From Erwinia sp. HDF1-3R (lineage in GTDB: Bacteria; Pseudomonadota; Gammaproteobacteria; Enterobacterales; Enterobacteriaceae), in the NCBI RefSeq assembly GCF_039621855.1, contig NZ_CP155071.1, forward strand, positions 1,364,001-1,428,000: DNA of 64,000 nt, given 5' to 3'. The notes beneath the pieces are model-generated. The model saw only the letters and a program-made list of their open reading frames with translations, was not told the origin of the DNA and did no database searches. The translations under genes and the position numbers were made by a program. Each line of letters begins with the position of its first letter. The stretch's first letter is position 1. Of this stretch, positions 18,769-28,936 are shown one piece after another.

Positions 18769-21123
18769 ATGAATCCTGAGCGTTCTGAACGCATTGAAAT
18801 CCCTGTGTTGCCGTTGCGTGACGTAGTGGTTTATCCGCACATGGTAATTCCGTTGTTTGTCGGTCGTGAGAAATCGATTCGCTGCCTTGAAGCCGCTATG
18901 GATCATGATAAAAAAATCATGCTGGTCGCTCAGAAAGAAGCTTCAACGGATGAACCTGACATTAACGATCTCTTCTCAGTAGGGACCGTCGCCTCCATTC
19001 TGCAAATGCTGAAGCTGCCTGACGGCACCGTTAAAGTGCTGGTTGAAGGCTTACAGCGTGCGCACATTACGACGCTTGGCGATAATGGCGATCATTTTAC
19101 GGCCCAGGCTGAATATCTTGCTTCGCCTGAGATTGATGAGCGTGAGCAGGAAGTGCTGGTGCGTACCGCTATCAGCCAGTTTGAAGGCTATATCAAGCTG
19201 AATAAGAAAATCCCACCGGAAGTTCTGACCTCGTTAAACAGCATTGAAGATGCTGCACGCCTGGCAGATACGGTGGCAGCGCATATGCCGCTTAAGCTTG
19301 CGGATAAGCAGTCCGTGCTGGAAATGTCCGACGTGAATGAACGTCTGGAATATCTGATGGCGATGATGGAGTCGGAAATCGACCTGTTACAGGTTGAAAA
19401 GCGCATTCGTAATCGTGTCAAAAAACAGATGGAAAAAAGCCAGCGCGAGTACTATCTGAATGAGCAGATGAAGGCTATTCAGAAAGAACTGGGCGAAATG
19501 GATGATGCGCCGGATGAAAATGAGGCGCTGAAGCGTAAAATCGACGCGGCTAAAATGCCGAAAGAAGCGCGCGAAAAAACCGAAGCCGAGCTGCAAAAGC
19601 TGAAAATGATGTCCCCGATGTCGGCTGAAGCGACCGTGGTTCGCGGCTATATCGACTGGATGGTCCAGGTTCCGTGGAACGCTCGTAGCAAGGTGAAAAA
19701 AGACCTGCTGAAAGCGCAGGAAACCCTGGATACCGATCACTTCGGACTGGAGCGGGTCAAGGATCGTATTCTTGAGTATTTAGCGGTACAGAGTCGCGTC
19801 AGCAAAATCAAAGGCCCGATTTTGTGCCTGGTTGGACCTCCGGGCGTGGGTAAAACCTCGCTGGGCCAGTCTATTGCTAAAGCCACCGGACGCAAATATG
19901 TCCGTATGGCGCTGGGCGGCGTGCGTGACGAGGCGGAAATTCGCGGTCATCGCCGAACCTATATTGGCTCTATGCCCGGCAAACTGATTCAAAAAATGGC
20001 CAAGGTTGGGGTGAAGAACCCGCTGTTCCTGCTGGATGAGATCGACAAAATGTCTTCGGACATGCGCGGCGATCCTGCATCAGCGCTGCTGGAAGTGCTC
20101 GATCCGGAACAGAACATTGCCTTCAACGATCACTATCTGGAAGTGGATTACGATCTGTCAGATGTGATGTTCGTGGCAACGTCCAACTCGATGAATATCC
20201 CGGCACCGCTGCTGGATCGAATGGAAGTGATTCGTCTGTCCGGCTATACCGAAGATGAAAAGCTCAATATCGCTAAACAGCATTTGCTGTCGAAGCAGAT
20301 TGAACGTAACGCGCTGAAAAGCAGCGAAATCACCGTCGATGATAGCGCGATTGTGGGCATTATCCGTTATTACACCCGCGAAGCCGGCGTGCGTAGCCTT
20401 GAGCGTGAGCTGTCTAAACTGTGCCGTAAGGCGGTGAAGACGCTGCTGATGGACAAAACCGTCAAGCATATCGAAATTAACGCTGATAACCTGAAGGATT
20501 TCCTTGGGGTGCAGCGCTTCGATTACGGTCGCGCCGACAGTGAAAATCGCGTAGGTCAGGTGACCGGTCTGGCATGGACGGAAGTGGGTGGCGATCTGCT
20601 GACCATCGAAACGGCCTGCGTACCGGGGAAAGGTAAGCTGAGCTATACCGGTTCGCTGGGCGAGGTGATGCAGGAGTCGATTCAGGCTGCACTGACCGTA
20701 GTGCGTGCGCGTGCCGAAAAGCTGGGGATCAACGGGGACTTCTACGAAAAACGTGATATTCACGTTCACGTACCCGAAGGTGCCACGCCGAAGGATGGCC
20801 CGAGTGCGGGTATAGCGATGTGTACCGCGCTGGTCTCCTGCCTGACGGGTAATCCGGTTCGTGCGGACGTTGCGATGACAGGAGAAATTACCCTGCGTGG
20901 CCAGGTTCTGCCAATAGGCGGTCTGAAGGAAAAACTGCTGGCTGCCCATCGCGGTGGTATTAAAACGGTCCTGATCCCTGACGAAAATAAGCGTGATTTG
21001 GAAGAGATCCCTGATAACGTCATCGCCGATCTCGACATTCATCCGGTTAAGCGTATTGAAGAAGTCTTAACGCTGGCCCTTGTCAATGCGCCTTACGGCA
21101 TGCAGGTAGCCACGGCTAAATGA
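18769..21123 (+). CDS. lon: ATP-dependent protease Lon
   Basis: Lon is the cytoplasmic AAA+ serine protease that removes misfolded proteins and short-lived regulators such as RcsA and SulA. The 784 residues equal the E. coli length. Order: N-terminal substrate-recognition domain (1-210), coiled coil, AAA+ domain with Walker [10 protein letters not shown] and Walker [10 protein letters not shown], then the protease domain with catalytic serine in PKDGPSAG and lysine in [10 protein letters not shown]. The context clpX-lon-hupB is the standard one. Confidence 0.97.
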   Translation: MNPERSERIEIPVLPLRDVVVYPHMVIPLFVGREKSIRCLEAAMDHDKKIMLVAQKEASTDEPDINDLFSVGTVASILQMLKLPDGTVKVLVEGLQRAHITTLGDNGDHFTAQAEYLASPEIDEREQEVLVRTAISQFEGYIKLNKKIPPEVLTSLNSIEDAARLADTVAAHMPLKLADKQSVLEMSDVNERLEYLMAMMESEIDLLQVEKRIRNRVKKQMEKSQREYYLNEQMKAIQKELGEMDDAPDENEALKRKIDAAKMPKEAREKTEAELQKLKMMSPMSAEATVVRGYIDWMVQVPWNARSKVKKDLLKAQETLDTDHFGLERVKDRILEYLAVQSRVSKIKGPILCLVGPPGVGKTSLGQSIAKATGRKYVRMALGGVRDEAEIRGHRRTYIGSMPGKLIQKMAKVGVKNPLFLLDEIDKMSSDMRGDPASALLEVLDPEQNIAFNDHYLEVDYDLSDVMFVATSNSMNIPAPLLDRMEVIRLSGYTEDEKLNIAKQHLLSKQIERNALKSSEITVDDSAIVGIIRYYTREAGVRSLERELSKLCRKAVKTLLMDKTVKHIEINADNLKDFLGVQRFDYGRADSENRVGQVTGLAWTEVGGDLLTIETACVPGKGKLSYTGSLGEVMQESIQAALTVVRARAEKLGINGDFYEKRDIHVHVPEGATPKDGPSAGIAMCTALVSCLTGNPVRADVAMTGEITLRGQVLPIGGLKEKLLAAHRGGIKTVLIPDENKRDLEEIPDNVIADLDIHPVKRIEEVLTLALVNAPYGMQVATAK

Positions 21124-21154
21124 TGATTTAAGACAAAAACAGGACGAAACAAGG

Positions 21155-21190
21155 GCTGGCAGGCAAATTGGGGCTTGCCAGCTTTTTTTT
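21155..21190 (+). terminator. lon terminator
   Basis: GCTGGCAGGC (21155-21164) pairs with GCTTGCCAGC (21173-21182, one G-T pair) and is followed by a run of eight T. Confidence 0.88.
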
Positions 21191-21345
21191 GTGCCGTTAA
21201 TTTAGATAGCTGTCTGACTCGGGCTGGCAAAATCCACTGGATGACCGTGCCCGAGACAGGTTAACGCTATCTTGATAACTAACGCGCGTTTGTTGTCGGC
21301 GGGAAGCCCGAACGCGATGTAAATAATAATAGAGGGGATGATAGA

Positions 21346-21618
21346 GTGAATAAGTCACAGTTGATCGACAAAATCGCTGCAGGTGCTGACATTTCTAAAG
21401 CTGCAGCAGGACGTGTATTAGATGCATTTATGGAATCTGTATCAGAATCTCTGAAGTCTGGCGATGAAGTGGCGCTGGTTGGTTTTGGTACCTTCTCCGT
21501 GCGCGATCGCGCAGAGCGCACCGGCCGCAATCCGCAGACGGGTAAAGAGATTACTATCCCAGCGGGTAAAGTACCTGGCTTCCGTGCCGGTAAAGCGCTG
21601 AAAGACGCGGTTAACTAA
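21346..21618 (+). CDS. hupB: DNA-binding protein HU, beta subunit
   Basis: HU-beta is a small nucleoid protein that bends DNA as a heterodimer with HU-alpha. The 90 residues begin [18 protein letters not shown] and carry the beta-arm signature [18 protein letters not shown]. The start codon is GTG at 21346, supported by GAGGGG eight bases upstream and by the exact family length. It has its own terminator and lies in the usual lon-hupB-ppiD order. Confidence 0.97.
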   Translation: MNKSQLIDKIAAGADISKAAAGRVLDAFMESVSESLKSGDEVALVGFGTFSVRDRAERTGRNPQTGKEITIPAGKVPGFRAGKALKDAVN

Positions 21619-21691
21619 CTGCGGTATGCACCACCAGAGCATTTTCTTTGGTGGAGTGAGGATTGTCATCGCGTTCTCATGTACCATACTG

Positions 21692-21722
21692 GGCACATCA
21701 CAATTCTGATGTGCCTTTTTTT
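21692..21722 (+). terminator. hupB terminator
   Basis: GGCACATCA and TGATGTGCC enclose CAATTC and are followed by seven T. Confidence 0.92.
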
Positions 21723-21868
21723 ATCTATCAATGACAAACGCGTAGCGCGTTGGTCAACATGGCGTGAAGGAGCAGGGCTTAATCACGCAGTGGCGCGAAA
21801 CGTCCCCGGGAATGTGGGTCGTAGCGCTAACGGTTTATATTCACACTACAGCGGAGTGTTGTCACACC

Positions 21869-23740
21869 ATGATGGACAATTTACGTGCGGCATCGAACCA
21901 TGTCGTGCTCAAAATTATACTGGGTTTGATCATCCTTTCTTTCGTCCTGACCGGGGTGGGCAACTACCTGATCGGCGGTAACGGTGATTTTGCTGCAAAG
22001 GTTAACGGTGACGAAATCAGCCGGGCGCAGCTTGAAAGGGCTTTTTCCAGCGAGCGTTCACGTCAGCAGCAAATGCTGGGCGAACAGTTCTCAACCCTGG
22101 CCAGCAATCCAGGCTATATGCAGCAGATTCGTCAGCAGGCGCTTTCCCAGCTGATTGATGAAAAGCTGCTGGATCAGTACGCGAAAACGTTGAAGCTGGC
22201 TATCAGCGACGATCAGATTAAGCAGGCTATCTTTTCTCAGCCCGCTTTCCAGACTGACGGTAAATTCGATAACGCCAAATATCTCGGCCTTATCAATAAT
22301 ATGGGCTTCTCTGCCGATCAGTATGCAGAAGCACTGCGCAAACAGCTGACTACACAGCAGCTGATCACCTCCGTTACCGGCACTGACTTTATGCTGAATG
22401 GCGAAACGGATGCGCTCGCGGCGCTGGTGGCTCAACAGCGCCAGGTTCGCGAGGCGACAATCAACGTGGGTGCGCTTGTAGCGAAGCAGGCCGTCACTGA
22501 CGAAGACGTTAAAAACTATTACGAGCAAAACAAAAACAGCTTTATGTCTCCTGAGCAGTATCGGGTGAGTTACATCAAGCTGGATGCGGCCTCGCTGCAC
22601 GAAAACGTCAGCGAGAGCGAAATCAGAAGCTGGTACGATCAACATCAGTCTGACTACACCCAGCCTGAGCGCACCCGCTACAGCATTATCCAGACCAAAA
22701 CCGATGCTGAAGCACAGGCACTGCTGGCCGAGCTTAAAAAGGGCGGTGATTTTGCCGCGCTGGCGAAAGCGAAATCCAGCGATCCTATCTCGGCTCGTCA
22801 CGGCGGGGATATGGGTTGGCTTGAGCCGGACACCACGCCAGATGAGCTGAAAAGCGCCGGTCTGAAAGAGAAAGGCCAGCTTTCTGGCGTCATTAAATCG
22901 TCCGTCGGTTTCATTATTGCCCGCCTGGATGATATCCAGCCGCAGCAAATTAAGCCGTACTCTGCCGTTCACGAAGATATCGCGGCGAAGGTGAAGCAGG
23001 AAAAAGCCATTGATGCTTACTACAAGTTACAGCAGAAAGTAAGCGAGGCGGCCAGCAACGACAACGAATCCCTGGCGGGTGCTGAAGAGGTTGCGGGCGT
23101 TAAGGCTGTTGAAACCGGCTGGTTCAGCCATGACAACGTGCCTGCTGAACTTAACTTCAAACCCGTTCAGCAGGCCATCTTCAATGGCGGCCTGGTAGGG
23201 GATAACGGTGCACCGGGAAGCAATTCTGACATCATCACCGTTGATGGCGATCGTGCTTTTGTCCTGCGCGTGAGCGAGCATAAAGCTGAAGCAGTGAAAC
23301 CGCTGAGTGAAGTGACCGCACAGATTACTGATACGCTGAAAACTGAGAAGGCTCAGCAGGAAGCGAAGGCGCTGGCTGACAAACTCCTGGCCGCGCTCAA
23401 AGCCGGCAAAGGCGAGCAGGCAATGAAAGCGGCTAACCTGAGCTTCGGTCAGCAGCAAACGCTTAGCCGTAACGGCCAGGATGCCATCACTCAGGCTGTC
23501 TTTGCTATGACGCCTCCTGCGAAGGATCAACCGTCATGGGGCGTAAGCGAAGATGGTCAGGGCAATGTCGTCCTTATCGCGCTCGACAGCGTGAAAACGG
23601 GCACCATGCCGGACGCGCAGAAGCAGGCCATGGTTCAGGGCGTCACGCAGAATAATGCGCAAATCGCGTTTGAAGCATTGCTGAGTAACCTGCGCAAAGA
23701 AGGTAAAATTAAGTACGGTGCAGCGGCACAGGCTCAGTAA
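21869..23740 (+). CDS. ppiD: Periplasmic folding chaperone PpiD
   Basis: PpiD is anchored in the inner membrane by one N-terminal helix (about residues 16-34) and folds newly secreted proteins near the SecYEG exit. The 623-residue protein has SurA-like N-terminal helices, a parvulin-type domain around residues 265-355 (with GGDFAALAKAKSSDP and GGDMGWLEP) and a C-terminal chaperone part. The start MMDNLRAASNHVV at 21869 gives exactly the E. coli length; the open frame extends 105 bases further upstream into non-homologous sequence. Confidence 0.95.
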   Translation: MMDNLRAASNHVVLKIILGLIILSFVLTGVGNYLIGGNGDFAAKVNGDEISRAQLERAFSSERSRQQQMLGEQFSTLASNPGYMQQIRQQALSQLIDEKLLDQYAKTLKLAISDDQIKQAIFSQPAFQTDGKFDNAKYLGLINNMGFSADQYAEALRKQLTTQQLITSVTGTDFMLNGETDALAALVAQQRQVREATINVGALVAKQAVTDEDVKNYYEQNKNSFMSPEQYRVSYIKLDAASLHENVSESEIRSWYDQHQSDYTQPERTRYSIIQTKTDAEAQALLAELKKGGDFAALAKAKSSDPISARHGGDMGWLEPDTTPDELKSAGLKEKGQLSGVIKSSVGFIIARLDDIQPQQIKPYSAVHEDIAAKVKQEKAIDAYYKLQQKVSEAASNDNESLAGAEEVAGVKAVETGWFSHDNVPAELNFKPVQQAIFNGGLVGDNGAPGSNSDIITVDGDRAFVLRVSEHKAEAVKPLSEVTAQITDTLKTEKAQQEAKALADKLLAALKAGKGEQAMKAANLSFGQQQTLSRNGQDAITQAVFAMTPPAKDQPSWGVSEDGQGNVVLIALDSVKTGTMPDAQKQAMVQGVTQNNAQIAFEALLSNLRKEGKIKYGAAAQAQ

Positions 23741-23773
23741 GCCTCGCAGTTTTTTTGCAACGTACTGAAAAAG

Positions 23774-23797
23774 AAAAGGCCGCATTCGCGGCCTTTT
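23774..23797 (+). terminator. ppiD terminator
   Basis: AAAAGGCCGC (23774-23783) and GCGGCCTTTT (23788-23797) are exact complements around ATTC, forming an A-stem-T terminator. Confidence 0.85.
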
Positions 23798-23879
23798 CCA
23801 TTTCTGTTATCCGCCGTTTGTATCCGCACTGCCTCTGACTTAGTTTGGACGTGCTGTCAAATACACGGAGGAAAACAGC

Positions 23880-24215
23880 ATGAAACACCTTTCACTGTCT
23901 GCACTATTTTTTGCTTTAGCCCTTAGCCCTCTGGCTCTCTCAGTGGCACAGGCAGAAACCGCGACCAGCCGGGGCGCTGAGCCGGGCCTACAGATGGAAT
24001 CAGGCCGAACGGCCACGGACGGGCAAATCAGTATTAATCACGCCACTGCGGAAGAGTTTGCCGCGGCGCTTAACGGGGTAGGCCTGAAAAAGGCAGAAGC
24101 CATTGTCAGCTACCGCGATCGCTACGGAGCCTTCACGCAAATCGAACAGTTAAAAGAGGTTCCCGGTATGGGTAACGCCCTGGTGGAGCGAAATCTGTCG
24201 CGGCTTAAATTGTGA
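23880..24215 (+). CDS. ybaV: YbaV, ComEA-like helix-hairpin-helix protein
   Basis: This small periplasmic protein (111 residues) has a signal peptide (MKHLSLSALFFALALSPLAL, cleavage near AQA-ET) and a C-terminal pair of helix-hairpin-helix motifs (ISINHATAEEFAAALNGVGL and EQLKEVPGMGNALVERN), the ComEA DNA-binding fold. In naturally competent bacteria ComEA pulls DNA into the periplasm; in enterobacteria the role of YbaV is unproven. The E. coli protein is a little longer (123). It lies between ppiD and fadM as expected. Confidence 0.92.
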   Translation: MKHLSLSALFFALALSPLALSVAQAETATSRGAEPGLQMESGRTATDGQISINHATAEEFAAALNGVGLKKAEAIVSYRDRYGAFTQIEQLKEVPGMGNALVERNLSRLKL

Positions 24216-24272
24216 TCGGCTTCGCGGGATCCACCGCTTCCCCGTCAGATGTTCTGACTGCCTGCTAATCTT

Positions 24273-24289
24273 GAGGAGGTCATACCAGT
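24273..24289 (-). promoter_or_regulatory. FadR-like operator before fadM
   Basis: On the minus strand the 17 bases read ACTGGTATGACCTCCTC, matching the CTGGTnnGACC core of the fatty-acid regulator FadR. E. coli fadM is repressed by FadR, so the position 30 bases before the gene makes sense. The 3' half of the site is imperfect. Confidence 0.55.
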
Positions 24290-24319
24290 GGGTATGGCCC
24301 TCTTAATGGCTGAGTGATT

Positions 24320-24796
24320 ATGCACACAACAATAAAAGTACGTGGTTACCACCTCGATATTTATCAGCACGTCAACAATGCTCGCTATCTGGAATTTCTG
24401 GAGGAAGCGCGCTGGGAATGGCTGGAGAATCTGGAATCGTTCCACTGGCTTAACGATAACCATCTGGCTTTTGTGGTCGTGAACATCAACATCAACTATC
24501 GGCGGCCCGCCGTTATGGGTGACGTACTGCAGATAGAGAGTCAGCTTGTACAACTGGGAGGAAAAAGTGGGGTCATTGGTCAGACGGTGACGCTGGCACC
24601 GAACGGCGAGGTAGTGGCTGACGCCATGCTGACCTTCGTTTGCATCGATCTGCGCACGCAAAAAGCGCAGCCGATGGAGGGCGATTTAAAGCGCAGGATG
24701 GAAGCAATGCTTACAGCCCGGGTCGACACGAAACAGATGCCTGCATCCCGAGCCGGCCAGAAAGAGATGTCAGCATCACGAGCCGACCAGAAATAG
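24320..24796 (+). CDS. fadM: Long-chain acyl-CoA thioesterase FadM with a repeated C-terminal tail
   Basis: FadM (YbaW, thioesterase III) hydrolyses acyl-CoA side products of beta-oxidation such as dienoyl-CoA. The hotdog fold is clear: YHLDIYQHVNNARYLEFLEE with catalytic Asp13, then VVVNININYRRPAVMGD. The 158-residue protein is about 25 residues longer than the E. coli one (132). The extension ends in two near-identical decapeptide units, QMPASRAGQK and EMSASRADQK, encoded by two adjacent 30-base repeats (24730-24789). ATG 24320 matches the family start; GTG 24314 is less likely. It converges with queC. Confidence 0.92.
   Translation: MHTTIKVRGYHLDIYQHVNNARYLEFLEEARWEWLENLESFHWLNDNHLAFVVVNININYRRPAVMGDVLQIESQLVQLGGKSGVIGQTVTLAPNGEVVADAMLTFVCIDLRTQKAQPMEGDLKRRMEAMLTARVDTKQMPASRAGQKEMSASRADQK
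24730..24789 (+). repeat. Two 30-bp tandem repeats in the fadM 3' end
   Basis: The units 24730-24759 and 24760-24789 differ at only a few positions and encode the decapeptides QMPASRAGQK and EMSASRADQK, the last residues of the protein. Confidence 0.75.
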
Positions 24797-24802
24797 AGGC
24801 TT

Positions 24803-25498
24803 TCAGATTAAGCCAGTTTTACGCTTCATCTCCTGCATAATGGCCTCTTTTTGATCGAAATATTCCTGCAAACCACGGGCCCTCAGGTTGCAGGCAGCGC
24901 ACTCTGTGCAACCTGCACCTTTAATGCCGTTATAGCAGGTTAAGGTTTCGCTGCGTACCAAAGGCAAGTGCTGCCAGTAGTCGGCGAGCGCCCAGGTTTC
25001 TGCCTTATTCAGCCACATCAGCGGCGTTTCAAAGCGAACGTTGCGAGCCATGCCCAGGGTAACTGCGTGATTGAGGGCCTTAACAAATTCATCCCGGCAG
25101 TCGGGATAGCCAGAAAAGTCAGTTTCACAGACCCCGGTGATCACGGCTTCTGCTTCTACCTGATAAGCATAAATTGCTGCCAGAGTTAAGAACAGAATGT
25201 TGCGACCCGGTACAAAGGTACTGGGAAGACCCGTGGCATCAGGGTTCCAGGCAGGGACAGGGATGCTGTCGCGCGTCAGGCTGCTGATTGCCAGCTCATT
25301 AAGGAGCGTAACGTCCAGCACCTTATGCGCCCGCGCGCCCAGAGATTGAGAAAGCGCTGCCGCCACCTCAATTTCTTCCCGGTGACGCTGACCGTAATCA
25401 AAGGTGACACAGTGCACTTCGTCATACTGTTTCAACGCCTGTATCAAACAGGTGGTTGAATCCTGACCACCGCTAAAGACCACTACTGCACGTTTCAT
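24803..25498 (-). CDS. queC: 7-cyano-7-deazaguanine synthase QueC
   Basis: QueC converts 7-carboxy-7-deazaguanine to preQ0 with ATP and ammonia, in the queuosine tRNA pathway. The 231-residue protein has the PP-loop [10 protein letters not shown] (residues 8-17) and a C-terminal zinc site in the cysteine cluster [19 protein letters not shown] 25498 is chosen because it gives exactly the E. coli protein; an in-frame ATG six codons earlier is possible. In E. coli ybaE and cof follow upstream; here an EamA transporter takes their place. Confidence 0.96.
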   Translation of the reverse strand: MKRAVVVFSGGQDSTTCLIQALKQYDEVHCVTFDYGQRHREEIEVAAALSQSLGARAHKVLDVTLLNELAISSLTRDSIPVPAWNPDATGLPSTFVPGRNILFLTLAAIYAYQVEAEAVITGVCETDFSGYPDCRDEFVKALNHAVTLGMARNVRFETPLMWLNKAETWALADYWQHLPLVRSETLTCYNGIKGAGCTECAACNLRARGLQEYFDQKEAIMQEMKRKTGLI

Positions 25499-25608
25499 AC
25501 TTTTAACCTTATTCATTTATTGCGGCCTATGGTAATCCCTGCCGCGGCAGAAGGGTAGCCTCAGCGCCAGGCCAGGTGGCGAAACGGCGCAGGCCGGGCA
25601 AAAATGGG

Positions 25609-26553
25609 CTACATCTTCTGCAAATTTTTGACGGATTCAGCGCCGCATGCCATTTTTTCCACTGCGGGCGAACGTTTGAAAAGCGTCAGCAGTATTCCGC
25701 TAAGGAACGGCAGCATGAGCCACAGCGACTGCGGAGAGATGGGATTACCGTTTATTGCGGCTTCCAGCGCAATGGCAATCAGCGGAAACACAAGGAAGAC
25801 CAGTGATGCCTGAAAGGCTCTGGCCAGCTTTTGCAACAAAAAATAGCACAGGATACCGGCTACGCCTGCCACCACGCCAAGATAGACGATTGCCATTAAT
25901 GCACCCTGAGTAAAGTCCGCCACGCTGGGTTTTTCAACCAGCCACCCCGTGGCGGTCAGCATCATCCCTGCCATCAGGCAGGGCAGGGCGTTATAGGTCA
26001 TGACGGATACCTGATGGCAGCGCTTTTTACACTGCACGTACATAATCGCATGCAGACAGACTGCTGCGATCAGTGCCAGCACGCCTGTAAAAAGGCTACC
26101 GTCATGCTGGTGCGATTCCAGCCAGATAATAGCGGCCAGCGCGGTCAGACTGATCGCTAACCCACAGACCTGCTGCAGCGAAGTACTCTCTTTGAGAAAG
26201 ATAATGGAGGCGGCCAGTACCGCCGCAGGCATGGTTGAAAAAATGATGGCGGCAAGGCTGGATGAAGTATACCGCTCCCCAAATATCATCAGGGTAAAGG
26301 GGATCGCAAAGTAGAAGATCGTGACGGCCGCCTGAAACAGCCGACTGCCGCGAGGAAACAGAAAGGGTGCCTTCATTATCCAGCACAGCAATAGCAGAAA
26401 AGGGGCAGCCGAAAGAAAACGTAATCCGGTGGCGAAAAGTGGAGGTACTGACCCGACGGCTATTTTCATGGCCATCCACGTTGTTCCCCATGTTAATGAA
26501 ACGACGATAAACAGCAGAACAATAATCAATTTTCTATAAGAGTGCGTTTGCAT
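25609..26553 (-). CDS. EamA/DMT family exporter next to decR
   Basis: This 314-residue inner-membrane protein has ten predicted transmembrane helices in two EamA repeats (first starting VVSLTWGTTWMAMKIAVGSV, second around TGVLALIAAVCLHAIMYV). Family members export amino acids and metabolites; E. coli EamA itself exports cysteine and O-acetylserine. The start MQTHSYRK has GAGGGA eight bases upstream. It is divergent from decR with only 95 bases between, replacing the ybaE-cof pair of E. coli. The substrate is unknown; cysteine or a related thiol is a reasonable guess from the neighbour. Confidence 0.85.
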   Translation of the reverse strand: MQTHSYRKLIIVLLFIVVSLTWGTTWMAMKIAVGSVPPLFATGLRFLSAAPFLLLLCWIMKAPFLFPRGSRLFQAAVTIFYFAIPFTLMIFGERYTSSSLAAIIFSTMPAAVLAASIIFLKESTSLQQVCGLAISLTALAAIIWLESHQHDGSLFTGVLALIAAVCLHAIMYVQCKKRCHQVSVMTYNALPCLMAGMMLTATGWLVEKPSVADFTQGALMAIVYLGVVAGVAGILCYFLLQKLARAFQASLVFLVFPLIAIALEAAINGNPISPQSLWLMLPFLSGILLTLFKRSPAVEKMACGAESVKNLQKM

Positions 26554-26648
26554 AAATGATCCCTCAGTAACCGTTGGCACAGGTTAGCGAATTATCCTGA
26601 GCAATTTTTGCTATACTGATGGCGTCAATTTGGGGATGAGGAGAAAAA

Positions 26649-27119
26649 ATGCCTGATTCAGCGCTGGATAAGAAGGATTTTTTGCTCCTTTCACTGCTTC
26701 AACAGGATTGTACGCTCTCATTGCAGGCGCTGGCGGATGCCGTACACCTGACCACCACACCCTGCTGGAAGCGCTTGAAACGCCTGGAGGATGAAGGCTA
26801 TATTCGCGGACGGGTAGCGCTGCTTGATGCGGATAAGCTGGCACTGTCATTAACCGCCTTTATGCTGATTAAAACGCAGCAGCACAGCAGCAGCTGGTAC
26901 CAACAATTCGTTGAGGTTGTGAAGGCGATGCCGGAAGTGATGGGCTGCTACCGTATGGCGGGCGAATATGACTACCTGCTGCGGGTCCAGGTCGCCGATA
27001 TGAAAACCTATGACGCTTTTTATAAACGTTTGGTGAACGGTGTTCCAGGTTTACTTGATGTGACTTCGAGCTTTGCCATGGAAGAGATAAAATACACCAC
27101 GGCACTTCCGCTAAGCTGA
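26649..27119 (+). CDS. decR: Lrp/AsnC family regulator DecR (YbaO)
   Basis: DecR is a cysteine-responsive activator; in E. coli it switches on cysteine desulfidase genes (cyuPA/yhaOM). This 156-residue protein has an N-terminal helix-turn-helix ([20 protein letters not shown]) and an RAM-type ligand domain ([20 protein letters not shown]). It matches E. coli DecR closely over its length (152). It is divergent from an EamA exporter and upstream of mdlA on the same strand, as in E. coli. Confidence 0.93.
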   Translation: MPDSALDKKDFLLLSLLQQDCTLSLQALADAVHLTTTPCWKRLKRLEDEGYIRGRVALLDADKLALSLTAFMLIKTQQHSSSWYQQFVEVVKAMPEVMGCYRMAGEYDYLLRVQVADMKTYDAFYKRLVNGVPGLLDVTSSFAMEEIKYTTALPLS

Positions 27120-27166
27120 TGGTTACGTATTGATGTTGAGGCTTACCCCTATCCAGGACGGTTTTT

Positions 27167-28936
27167 GTGCGATTGTTTAAGCAATTAAGCTGGTATTTTA
27201 TTCGTGAATGGCGGCGCTATTTGGGCGCGGTGTTCCTGCTAATCATCATTGCTCTGCTGCAACTGCTGCCGCCCAAAATCGTCGGTATCATTGTTGATGG
27301 TGCCACAGCGCATCGGATGCATGCTTCTGGAATTATCATGTGGGTTGGCGTGATGCTGCTCACCGCTGTGGTGGTATATCTTCTCCGCTACGTCTGGCGC
27401 GTACTGCTGTTTGGCGCTTCCTATCAGCTTGCAGTGGAGCTTCGGCAGGATTTCTACCGTCAGCTCAGCCGTCAGCCGCCAGAATTTTACTTGCGACACC
27501 GTACCGGCGATCTGATTGCCCGCGCGACCAATGACGTTGACCGGGTGGTATTTGCGGCTGGCGAAGGCGTGCTGACGCTGGTTGATTCGCTGGTAATGGG
27601 CATGGCGGTGCTGATTGTCATGAGTACCCAAATTAGCTGGCAGCTTACGCTGCTGGCACTTCTGCCCATGCCAGTGATGGCGGTGGTGATTAAGCGCTAC
27701 GGTGACCAACTGCATCAGCGATTTAAGGCGGCGCAGGCGGCATTCTCTTCCCTTAACGACCAGACGCAGCAGAGCCTGACCAGTATTCGTATGATTAAGG
27801 CGTTCGGACTGGAAGACAACCAGTCCGGGCAGTTTGCCGCGGCCGCGCGTGATACCGGGCAAAAAAATCTGCGTGTCGCCCGCGTGGATGCCCGCTTTGA
27901 TCCCACCATCTATATTGCCATTGGCATGTCGAATTTGTTGACGTTCGTCGGAGGCAGCTGGCTGGTCTGGCATGAACAGCTGACGCTGGGGCAATTAACC
28001 AGCTTTGTGATGTATCTTGGCCTAATGATCTGGCCAATGCTAGCCCTGGCGTGGATGTTCAACATCGTCGAGCGCGGAAGCGCGGCGTGGAGCCGTATAC
28101 GCTCCCTGCTGGCAGAGATGCCGGGCGTTGAGGATGGCACCAAAGTTCCCCCGACGGATCGCGGTCAGTTGCAGATCGCCGTGCGGGAATTTAGCTATCC
28201 CGGTGCAAATCGCCCCTCGCTAAAACATATTAACGTCAGCCTGAAACCGGGCCAGATGTTAGGGCTGTGTGGCCCAACCGGCGCCGGGAAAAGCACCTTG
28301 CTCAGTCTTATCCAGCGACATTTCGATATTGCGCAGGGCGATATTCGCTTTCATGGCATTCCACTGACGCAGCTGCGGCTGGATAGCTGGCGCAGCCGAT
28401 TAGCCGTGGTCAGCCAGACGCCGTTTCTCTTCTCTGATTCGGTCGCCAACAATATCGCGCTGGGCAGGCCGGGTGCCAGTCAGAGCGACATTGAGCAGGC
28501 GGCGAAGCTGGCCTACGTTCATGAGGATATTCTTCGCCTGCCCCAGGGCTATTCCACGGAGGTCGGTGAGCGTGGCGTTATGCTTTCCGGTGGTCAGAAG
28601 CAGCGTATTTCCATTGCCCGGGCGCTGCTGCTGAATGCTGAAATCCTGATACTGGACGATGCGCTTAGCGCAGTGGATGGCCGCACCGAACATCAGATAT
28701 TGCAAAACCTGCGGCGCTGGGGTGAGGGGAGAACCATTATCATCGCTGCCCATCGCCTTTCTGCACTCAGCGAGGCAAATGAAATACTGGTTATGCAGAA
28801 GGGAACGGTCGCCCAGCGTGGACAGCATGAGGCGCTGGCCGCAACGCCGGGATGGTATCAGGAGATGTACCGCTATCAGCAGCTTGAAGCAGCGCTTGAT
28901 GAAGATGAGACCGTGAAGGAAACAGGCAATGAATAA
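27167..28936 (+). CDS. mdlA: Multidrug-resistance-like ABC transporter subunit MdlA
   Basis: MdlA is one half of a heterodimeric ABC exporter with fused membrane and nucleotide-binding domains. The 589 residues have six N-terminal transmembrane helices, then Walker [10 protein letters not shown], signature LSGGQKQR and Walker [12 protein letters not shown]; here the residue after Walker B is Asp rather than the catalytic Glu, suggesting a degenerate ATP site as in many heterodimeric exporters. The start is GTG at 27167 ([11 protein letters not shown], the E. coli start). It overlaps mdlB by 8 bases. The substrate is not known. Confidence 0.94.
   Translation: MRLFKQLSWYFIREWRRYLGAVFLLIIIALLQLLPPKIVGIIVDGATAHRMHASGIIMWVGVMLLTAVVVYLLRYVWRVLLFGASYQLAVELRQDFYRQLSRQPPEFYLRHRTGDLIARATNDVDRVVFAAGEGVLTLVDSLVMGMAVLIVMSTQISWQLTLLALLPMPVMAVVIKRYGDQLHQRFKAAQAAFSSLNDQTQQSLTSIRMIKAFGLEDNQSGQFAAAARDTGQKNLRVARVDARFDPTIYIAIGMSNLLTFVGGSWLVWHEQLTLGQLTSFVMYLGLMIWPMLALAWMFNIVERGSAAWSRIRSLLAEMPGVEDGTKVPPTDRGQLQIAVREFSYPGANRPSLKHINVSLKPGQMLGLCGPTGAGKSTLLSLIQRHFDIAQGDIRFHGIPLTQLRLDSWRSRLAVVSQTPFLFSDSVANNIALGRPGASQSDIEQAAKLAYVHEDILRLPQGYSTEVGERGVMLSGGQKQRISIARALLLNAEILILDDALSAVDGRTEHQILQNLRRWGEGRTIIIAAHRLSALSEANEILVMQKGTVAQRGQHEALAATPGWYQEMYRYQQLEAALDEDETVKETGNE

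Noticed and set aside
22091-22972. A 293-codon frame antisense to ppiD
   Set aside because: No family, no promoter, and ppiD is full length and conserved.
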